Assembly: GCA_025618425.1 (NCBI GenBank)
Contig: CM046836.1
Location: 12,904,074-12,968,073 of the forward strand
Origin: Heliocidaris tuberculata
Lineage: Eukaryota; Echinodermata; Echinoidea; Camarodonta; Echinometridae
Reading direction: 5' to 3'
DNA length: 64,000 bases
The translations under genes and the position numbers were made by a program. The notes beneath the pieces are model-generated. The model did no database searches. It was given only the letters and a program-made list of their open reading frames with translations, and had not been told where the DNA came from. The number at the start of each line of letters is the position of its first letter. The first letter of the stretch is position 1. Shown piece after piece: positions 49,601 to 60,700 of the stretch.

Positions 49601-52600
49601 TAAAATGTAAATAAGGCATTAAATCGGGGGGGGGGGGGGGGGGGTTGACGACGTGTTGTATAAATAGTAAAAAAAAAGTTTTGAATTCGGTTTTTCCATG
49701 TTTTTAGAGATACAAATGACAACATGTTGTATAATTAGTAAAAAAAAAGTTTTGAATTCGGTTTTTTCATGTTTTTTAGAGATACAAATCTTCATCAATG
49801 ATTGATGAAGTGGGATCCATACAATTCCACAGCAAAAACCTGGACTCAATTTATTGTAGAAGATATACAAACATAATGTTCGTAATAGTACTGATTTCTT
49901 TTTGGATATTGAATCTTCATTCATTCCAGATACTCTAATCGATGGAGAAATTGAAACGTACGAGGGGACTTTGGGCACAGATAATGAAACCATCACGACA
50001 CTGGTAACTATTGCCATATATTGGTCATTCGATCATAATGATGATATGCGGATCTGGTGTTTTTTGTTTTGTTTTGTTTTTTGTTTTTTGGGGGGGGGGG
50101 GAGATGCACATGCTCTTGCAACATGCCCGGCAAAAATCCAATTTGAAATTTTCAACCTCAGCTTCAACTCCGGCAGCCGTTAACGGCGCACGTTGCATTT
50201 CAAGGAATTAGATCCTGCCGGGTTACCTCGATATAATTCATAGCACCTGAGCAGACTTAAGATGAAATGCCTTGTCTCAGGAAATGCTCACCGTATGAGA
50301 TTCACACCCTCAACCTCGTAATTGAGAGTCAATTGAAGGAACCTCTTCCCCAAGGTCAACCCCCAAAATCAATAAATCATTTAGCTCTTAACAGACTATA
50401 CGTTGAAAATGAATCTTACAGCTATAATAAGATAATTTTGTTTTGTTTTGTTTTTTTCCCAGTCATCAACTGCTATCCGCGAATTAGTAGTGCAGAAATT
50501 GGAGAAAACAACGAAACGTGCATTTGTGAGTATGAGTCATTCTAGTCAATAAAATAATTCAAACTTTTTGTATAGAAATCGATTCAGAGATAGATCTTGA
50601 ATAACAAACACATACAGACACACGCACACGCACACATATATACACCCTTATATACCAAAATAAATATATTATAAATACAAATGTCACAAAAACATGAGAA
50701 AGGTAAGAAGACAACAATGAAATGTAAGCATGGTAAGTACAACATGTTTATTCCCCCTTTTTTATGCTTCTTGTCACTATTCTTTTATAATGAACTAACC
50801 GACAACGTCGCAAATGAATTATGTCTGGAAAAAGAACAAACATATTTTTAAAAATCTTTTCATAATATTTCTTTCTGTGTATAGGTTATTTTGTTATCAC
50901 ATCTTTACATTTATTGACTTTCTCGCGAGAGTGGAGGGGAGAGGGCAACAACAAAAAACAAACGAATCAAAATATTTAAAAAAACAACCTTAGTCAGTTG
51001 CCATTAATTTACACGTTAAATGATTTTTATTATACAGGTACCATTGGATGTTTTAATGTAGTTTGAACAGCGTTTATATTAGTCTTTTTGTTCACTTTGA
51101 ATGTAATAGGTGAGAAGCAAGATAGCAGATGTCCAAGCCAAGATGACCGTCAATTCTTTTGAAGATGCTCAGGTACTAGCAGCATCAGCCATAGAACTGT
51201 CCACATTTACCGATGAACTATCTCAGAATACGTTGGTGAGTACTAAAAGGCGGTGTTACGGGAGGGGGGGGGGGAATGATTGCCCCTCACGATTTATCAG
51301 TTCAGTTCAATTCAGTTCAGTTCAGTTCAGTTCAGTTTTATTTTCATTTCTAACAGAACAGTGATTATGACAAGAAATCAAATATACAATTCAATATTCA
51401 ACAATATAATACATATTACATGGTTTAAAGTTATAAAATATAAAGTATACATAAACATCCAGTATAATAGGTTTTTTTAATTATTATTCAGGTTAAACCT
51501 GTAGAAATGGAGGGATCCACTGAAAAGCAAAGTGCTCCCTAAAAAAACAAAGTGCTCCCTGAAAAATTCGGAAGAAAATATTTCTGCTGGTCAGAGATAT
51601 TGTAGACAAATAACACTTTCAGAAAAAAAGTGAGAAACTTTTTCCTTTGCTTATCAGAGATTTGGGGCACATAAACGCTTTCGAAGAAAATATGTGAAAA
51701 AAAGGGTCTGTCAGACTTCGTTGAGAAATGTGCCCCTAGCAAAATCTCCGGCGCTGTCCACGGCGGAGGGAAACCAATCCTTCAATCCTTCATAGAAAGT
51801 GGAATTTCGTAAAAGCAGAAATGCTGAGCCTGTATATTAGTGCACGTTTCAGAATTGGATATCCTCATCTTTTTTCCCTCTGATTCTTTGTACCTGGACA
51901 TTATCGACTCAACTAATGAACATCAAAATGTTAACCAGGGCCCTGTTTCATAAAACTTGTCATCAATGACAAGTTGCAATAACTGTTATAAGCTACTGAA
52001 ATCCTTGCATCTGATTGGCTGAGAGCAAATTTGTCGGAAAAAAAAATCACCCACAAGACACTTGATGAAACGCCCCAGGCATTGAGTACTCATCCCCTCT
52101 GAGTTTGGACATAGCAGTGAGCGCATCGGCAAGCTAAAGCATGTTCACTGATTTTAAACTTTTGAATTGAACTGAAATGAATTGAAATGAACTGAACTGA
52201 ATTGAATTGAACTGAACTGAATTGAATTGAGCAGAATTGAACTGAACTGAACTGAATTGAACTGAACTGAACTGAATTGAACAGGACTGAACTGAACTGA
52301 ACTGAACTGAATTGAATTGAACCGAAATTTTAAAAGAATAGAATTGGCCGTTTTCATAATGTATTCAAAATCAGTGCCTGCATCTCAAGTAAATAGTGAC
52401 AAAGTATTTCATTCACCTGTTATGATAAATAACAGCATTTCAGCAGAATGCTAATTCCATACATTACATGTTGTTAAGTCGGCCGACCTATATTATTTGT
52501 CCGACCTAGCAACAACTAATGTATGCAATTTTGCATTCCAGCTGTAGAAATACAATACTTTGTAATAGGTGAATATAAAATTTAGTTATGAATTTGACTG

Positions 52601-54640
52601 AATTATGAAAATGGTCTATTGACTTGATTGAGGTGTTCTAAGAAGGCCACACTCCTGACTGTTATTATTGAGTAGTGTTGAAAAAAAAAAGAATCATGAA
52701 TATTTTCATTTTACTGGTTTCATATCAATGTTCAAATTCCTATCCAGAACTCTCTTGTTACCGTTGCTGATAACATACTGAATACGACTGAAGAACAGAA
52801 AGAAACCGTTTCTACAGAAACACTGACAACAACTGCTGCACTGCTGCTAGGCCTCATGGGAAACATACTGCAGGTGAATAACTCTGTTGTAGACTGTAGA
52901 TATAATCATGGTACCCCCACCCCTCAAAAAAAAAGGGGGGAAGAAAAAAAGAGAAAAGATGAAAAGAAAAGAAAAAAAAGAAAAACATAAGAAAGTGACC
53001 ATTTCATGCATTTTGACGGTAAAGAAGAAGCTGAAATAATATACAAATGTTATTTCAAAGGAGCATTTTTGTCTCAGTAGAATTTAGGTGATCACTGGGT
53101 ATCAAAATCATTGGTCAGGGTCATTTTCTGCTTAATCATTTTGATATTCATGACTCACTCTTAAAAATTATCTTTAAAAATGCTTTATTCCTTGGTAATT
53201 CACACTATCGCACTTCAAATGAGTGGCAAATCGTCGGCTCCATATCAGCTAAAACAGAGAGAGAGAGAAAGAACGAAAGAGAGAGGCGGGAAAGGGAGGG
53301 AGAGAGAGGGGGAAGGGAGAGGGGGAAAGGGGGATACCCCATTGAATTGTACTCTCATTAATAAGAACCCACTGATAAGGAAAAACAAATTGTTTCTTTA
53401 TCAACAAACGATATGAATACCATTAACTACAGGGTTCAGCGAAGTCTGTCCAGGACTCATTGCCTGTCCTCGATGAATTTGAGAATTCAGGCGGTGACCA
53501 GAGCTACAGTGCCCTTCAAGCTTCACTCAGTGCGGCCACATCTGATTTGGATGGTTTGTCAAAGGATGTTTATTTTTTTTTAATCAGTCTTTATTTAATT
53601 CTCCAATTTAAAAAAACATACAAACATCAAAATATATACAAAGCATTTAAGATTTAAAAAAAATACAAGGTATAATACATGAATTAATACAAAATAAGAA
53701 CAAAAAGGACCATCATTAAAAGCCTATTGAGGCTTGACAAGTTGATGGTTACAAATGTGTCGAATATATAACAAAGTATAAAATTTAGATATTATGGCGG
53801 GAGAGACGAAGTAAGGAAAATCATACTGTTGTGGATAGTAACTCAAATTATAAAATTACTGATAAAAAGATAATAAGTATAATTTGAGCTTCCTCTTGAA
53901 AGAATTAAGAAATTGGATATGTCTTATATAGAGATGGGCAAGGAAACAACACTTCCAAAATGGCGAATTGACTTTTGGAGATGACTAGAAGTTACTTTCC
54001 ATGTTATTATTTGTGTATTGTATCTAGGGGACCGAAATACCCCCCCCCCCCCCATTACGAAAAAAAAAAAAAAAAAAACCAACAACACCGCAAAGATTCT
54101 GGAGGGGTTCGGAGGGATTCCTGCAGAAAAAATTTATCGGGAAAACATTTTGGATTTTTTTTTTCTGCTCCCCTATCCCGAATCATATTTAGGTGAAAAA
54201 TTAATGTCTGGAAAATATCGACCCCTTTTGACAGTTGTGCATTCGCCTTTGTTTCATGCGTGGTGATTATACTGATTGCAAATTGACAACATATCAGTTC
54301 AGTTATGTGCGTGGAGTTACAATGAAAAACAATATTCATTGATAATCACAGACATGGGGGGGGGGGGGGGGGGTCATATCCCCCGCTGTTAAAGCCGCTA
54401 AAAAGAAAGAAAAAGAAAGGTCATCCACTGAACTTAGGGGTCAAGACCTCAACCCTACTCTTACCTCAGGTTTTTGGCGGTCACCTCCGTCTGTGCCCCA
54501 CTCTTGTTCAATAAGTATGGCTACACCGGTGTTTCAAACGCATATTTTTATACCAAAATAAGTAACTAAGTTCGATATGAGTTTAAAATAAGGCCACTCG
54601 CCCAAGATGGACAAAAGTTTATACCAGGCTTAACATCAGA

Positions 54641-54714
<74 letters not shown>

Positions 54715-57700
54715 CCAAATATTGGATAGATCGTCCTTTTAACGAAAGTTGATTTTTCAAAGGGGTCAACATATCAGATGGTTTGTGATTCTCGTAGTAG
54801 TCTTAAAACTATAATTATCGTTTTAAGTTTATAGTTTATAGTTTTTGTTTACTAAGTTGAACGTTAAACGTCCTTAGCAAGACATTAATCTACATTTGCA
54901 CGACTCGACCCAGGTGTAGTAAGTGGGTACCTGGTAATATTTATTCCTTGAATGCACTGAACGCTACGGTCACCGGAGCTAATTCTTTTCATTCACTTCA
55001 ATTCAGTAATGGTTTTTATTTTAAAAAACCCCACAAAAACAATGCCTTGCTTCTAACAGTTGAATTGTAGATATATTACATGGTTGTGAATACATAATAA
55101 ATTTTGTAAATGCATAATTATTTCACATTAAAACATAAAAACCATTATAGCATTAAAATATCAATTCTTAATGGCATTTACATAAGAAATTAAACCCCAA
55201 ATATGTAGAGAATAATTATTGGTAGTTCAAAAATGTGTATACCGTTCAACAACAAAAAAAGAAGAAAGAAAAAAGAGAAGAAATTGGATTGTATTTACAT
55301 TGTTAAATAAAGCTAAAATAAATAATTTGCAATTTATTTAAAGATATATCTACATGCATATAAACCCCTACCATGTTTATTCAGGATGATTATATCAGTA
55401 GTATTGCACCCATGCATTTAAATACACCTGTATATTTTAATTTACAAAGCCGGGGTAATATAATCCAAAGTCCTTTGGAAGCGCACAGAGACGTTATATC
55501 ATGATGTGATGTGCGCTATACCATGATAAACGGAGTATTATTATAGATATTATCAATCTTTCTCCCCCTTTTCAGCAACTACGACCGAATGGACACCTGA
55601 GAAGGAGGCGAATCTTCAGAAGAAAAGGGATCGTGTAAGCGTCACCGTCAAATATCTACATCTATATTTTCTTGGTTTTTTTCCCAACTCTGTCTACTCC
55701 TGAGAAGATATTCTAAAAATTCTGTTTAGGCTCTTTGAATTCGGACACGCCTTTATAAATGTATGTTTTTAATGGTATAGTAAATTGTTATATGTGCTAG
55801 CGATGAAACTTTCCCCTTTTCCGACATGTTCGATGTGTCCCCAAAAAAGGTTTTGGTTGCATATTTATTGTGATAAATCTTTTAATGAAATGAAAAAAGA
55901 GAAAATTTTTCCGCATGATGCAGTCTCTTTTTTCACTTTTAGATTAATTAAATTAATTAAAATTAGGATCTTTTAAGTGAAAATGATTGGAGGACTGCAT
56001 TATATTCATATGACAATCTTGTCTTAGATAAAACTAATAATAGGCCCCTCTACTTGAAATTGATATACCACATAATTGAGAGTCTACCTCCTATCTTCTT
56101 ACTATTCCCCTCCACACAACAGAACATCGCCATTTTACTCTTAATGTATGCGATGTAATGAAATAATTCATTATTGGCCAGTCTTGTCAAACAAATATGT
56201 TTATCATATTCCATGTATTATGACCATATCTTGTATAACTATTTTTTTGTGTCTGCAAAATAAATTTGAATTAAAATTCATATTCATATCATTCTTTGTG
56301 TTATCAGGGTCGCGTTGTGGTGACTGAAGCTAGAAAAAAGCTTGACGCTATCAAGAATCTCCTTTCGAAAAACACCCTCCCCCGAGAGCCTGCTCGCTCC
56401 ATCAGTACTGATACAATTTCCATGACGTATGAAAAGAACACTTGTGACGATTTGGCTGATAAGGAGATCTCGGAAGACTCCGGAAGCGTGACACTTCCGT
56501 CGTTATCGGAACTCGTTGATGACCCCGGGAATATCTGCGGCAATGAATCCGTCATCACGCGAGAGGTAATGACGACGACGATGATGATGATGACAATGAT
56601 TATCATAACGATTGTATTAATAACTAATAATAAAGATGATATTGTTGATGATGATTACGATTTATTTGATAACGATGGTGACGATGATGAAGATGATGGT
56701 GGTCATGTAAATAGTGATGACGAATTTATGACGAAATAATAATGACATAGATGAAGATAATGGTAATGATGATAATGTTGATTATGATAGTGGTGAAGAC
56801 GATTATTATGATAATGTTGATGACGATTAGGATGATCATGATGACAGGCTCCTAACGACATAATTATAATAACCAAACTAGTAAAAGTTTTTTTTTCTGA
56901 TAATAACATTCTTAATCTGTCACGTTTGCGTTAAGTTTTGTAATTATCTTTCATGATACAGATTTTAGATTGTAATAACTCCTGGTGGCTGTAAACGTTA
57001 GTCATTTAATGATGTAAGCGCAGAGTGACAAACTTCATTTGTCTGCAAGCCCACTAAAAGTTTTTATTTTCCTGTTTTCAACTTGGAAGACGACCTCATT
57101 ACCAACCAATCCGTACAATTACGAAGAGAGTTCTGACCGTATCAATTCTGCGGTCATGGAAGTCGTCTTCAAAACCCTCGACAACGACCCAATAGCGATC
57201 ACCAGTGCCAGAAAGCCCATCAGCATCGTCATGAAAAGACCCGATGCGGAAGAGCCGAACTGGAACGAGTTTGGTCTGGACGAGTTCGAGGCAGGAAACG
57301 TTACTAATGTGACGTACCATAACTTTGACATCAGCTACAATGACACGGCCCTCACGATTCAGCTGCAAGTCGAGAACACATCGTGCTACGCGCTACTGAT
57401 CGGGTTTAGCGGGTTCCCGAATACAAGCAGCTTTGATGATATCAAGCTCTTCTACTACGATAGAAATGGAAATGGTATATGCATTCATTATTTGGTCAAA
57501 ATCGAAACGTCATCTTTTTCATTTATTCACTTGTGTCTTGAAACATGACGAGTGTTGGTCAGGATGATGAGGCTTTGAAAAAAAGGTTCTCATGGGTTTT
57601 TTATCTTTAACACAGTGCATTTAAACTTTTTAATACACTGTAGTTAACTTCTCAGTTTTTAGACATTATTAGTCGTTAGTACTAAGTTTTGCTTATGGAT

Positions 57701-60700
57701 TACCCAATTGAAGATTTGTAGCTCATGTGATCTGCTGTCTGCCTTTAAAACTCAGCTTAAGAGATACTTATTCCACATTGCATAAAACGAACCGCTACCT
57801 GAGTCTTTCCTGGATGAATCATGAACCTCATATACAGTATCTTTGATATCAACTCCTTTGATTAGGCAACTTTTATATTGGCGCTCTATAAATTCCCGGG
57901 GGGCTAAACTATTAGTTTTTGATCACCTGTCGGCAAATATGAAAATCGAAGGACTTAATTTTTTTTTCTTTTACTTGTTAGACAGTAAACTTTTCGGCAC
58001 ATTTGGCCTTAAAAACCGATATTCCCCGTCCCCTTCAAAGGGTTTATCGACGCCTGCTTTAAATATTATTTGCATTTGTTTATTGTCCTTTTCGTCAAAT
58101 TCGTCACCCTTTAGTCACATCCGACAAAATTATCTACAAGTTGTTCTACAATAGCTCCGTCGTAGGAAGCAACGCACGAAAGTACTACGCCATGCTTCTC
58201 GAGCTCGACTGCGATCGCCTGTTCAATGACTACCCCGACCTGTCCACGGCCGATGATCTCGAGATGCTATGGGCGGCGGGAAACACTAGCCGCAACTTTT
58301 CAACTCCGTACGGTTTCCGCGTTCTCTCCTCGGGCTGCTCATATTGGAGCGAGGCAGAGGAGATATGGCTACAAGACGGATGCGAGGTAACCGTCTCCTA
58401 CTTCTCTAGCTCTCACAAAATGCACACGCTTTTAATAAGAGATTAAGAAAACCACAATTTCATAGACATGATAGCGGTGGAGTAGAGTTTGGTCGATTTT
58501 ACGACATTTGTTCCGATGGCAATAAGCCAGTTCGTAATTAGTTCATGGTAAAAACGGCTCTAAAAATTACCCCAATTTTTACACGCACGTCGCATTTATT
58601 TTGGTGGACGCGCTACTAGTTGTTTAAAATCATACTGTCGCGTGCATCGTGGTGCTTAAAATGACAGCGTATAGAGGTCAATTGTACTCGGTACAAATGA
58701 CCTTTATCTGCACATGCGCAAATTGTAATTACGAACTGGCTTATTGGTCAATTTCCGACACTTACGAAATTCTTAACCCCAACCCTAAACCTTATGGTGA
58801 TATCTAAACATTATTTCTATATTTCTCAAAGTGCTGTCCGCAAATCTGTCGTATTTTAATGTATTTCGGCAATTCGAAAGAAATTGAGGCACTTTTTATG
58901 CTTGTTAGATTTTTTTTTAAATCTGAGGACACTTTTAGTTTGCCTGTTTAATTATTGTCGTCAAACAGATTTTTTACTACACCTCTCCCATTCAAAAACG
59001 CATTAACGGATACATCGTTAATATTTTCATTAAGGAGGGGCAGCCACGACCTATGTCCTCCCCCCCCCCCCCCCCGCCGGATAAACGCCCTACCTATAAA
59101 TGAGACACATATTCTCTTAAATGTGACAATAATGACGAAAATAATTGTCTTTGCATGAAGGTCGAAAGTCATACAGACTACAGTGCGCAGCGCTGTAGCT
59201 GTACCCATCTGACGTCATTTGCCGGAACGTGGATTGTCCCGCCCACCCCTCTCGATTTCAATTACATCTTCAACAATGCCGGGTTCGTTCAAAACCTTAC
59301 GATCTACATTACCACCATCGTCGTCTACGTGTTCTTCTTTTTCATCCTGCTCTGGTCTCGACGTCGAGATCGGAAAGACCTCTTGAAGGTAGGTATGACG
59401 GGTGATTAGGAAAGGAAGAGACAATGTCTGCCGTTGCTCACAAAGTGTCATTTGCCTGTCGCAGGACTGCGTCAGCTATTGAAGCGGTCAGCTATTAAAG
59501 CGGTCAGCGACGCGGCATGTGAGAGTGATATCGCACAAAAAGAGTATGCAAAATGAAAAGTGCAAACATTGCTTCGAAATACTAGCGTAATTGTAAGTGC
59601 CTTCACAGGCTTGACCATAATGCAGGTAAAAACGGAAGGCGAAGTGAGGCTTTGTGTGCAATAGGCATAATACCCAGGCGTCATTTCAATTGCATCAGTA
59701 CTTAATGCTACTGAAAGCTTAATTTTCACAAGCTTCTGCGTAATTTATATACCATTTTTCTTCTTGAATTTCTACATCATTCATTTTCATCATGTAATAT
59801 ATCTTAAGGTAGTTATCTACTTCATATTTTGGATATAAAGATGTGGTATTTTGGTTATGCATTAATAACGCAATTGCGTAATAATCATACTGTGAAATTT
59901 GATATTTTTATGTGTATGTTATCATATTGGTTAATTTTCCTGTCCATTTCGTAGCTTCTTTTAGCCTGAAATATTACGTTATCCTCTGAAATGACAGACT
60001 TTATAGAGTATTGCACATTGCGCTAGATTTTGCCAAATAATTTAGGAAGGTTTTGGTTTTATACTAAAGATGAGTTATTCGTTTACATTTTCAGCTGGGA
60101 GTCACGCCATTGGCAGACAACAACCCTGCCCATAACTATTATTACGAGGTAGTGGTACTAACCGGGCAGAGAAAAGCCGCTGGAACCGACTCCAAAGTAA
60201 GCCAATTTTATTCTTATTCCATTGTAATTCAGAGATACCATATAATATCAATGTGTCTAGGTACTTGCCTTAATAATTGTGAATGAGAAAGTATTTTATG
60301 TGGTCACTTTATGTCATAGATAATGAACAAGTAAATATGTATCAAGTAGAATATAAATACGAATGATACGATTTATACAGTGAACAAGAGAAGGAGAAGA
60401 AAAATTATAGGAGTTGAAAGGATATTTACATGAAAACCAAAAAGAAGAAGAAAGAGGAGGAAAAAAGATGAAGAGACGGGTGAAAAGGTAAATAGACAGG
60501 GTAGAAGAAGGCGAAGGAGAAAACAAAAAGGATGAAAGAGAATGTTTTTTATTATCATTTTCATAACGTGAAAACTACTGGCATAACCTGTCTTTTCCGT
60601 CTTGTATAGGTCAGTTTCATACTGTCGGGTGAGAATGAGGAAACGGCAGTCCGCGACTTTGAGGACGACAAACGAAAGATATTCCGTCGAGGCGGTTCTG

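Noticed and set aside
57119..57368. Minus-strand ORFs over exon 25
   Set aside because: Shadows of the coding exon.
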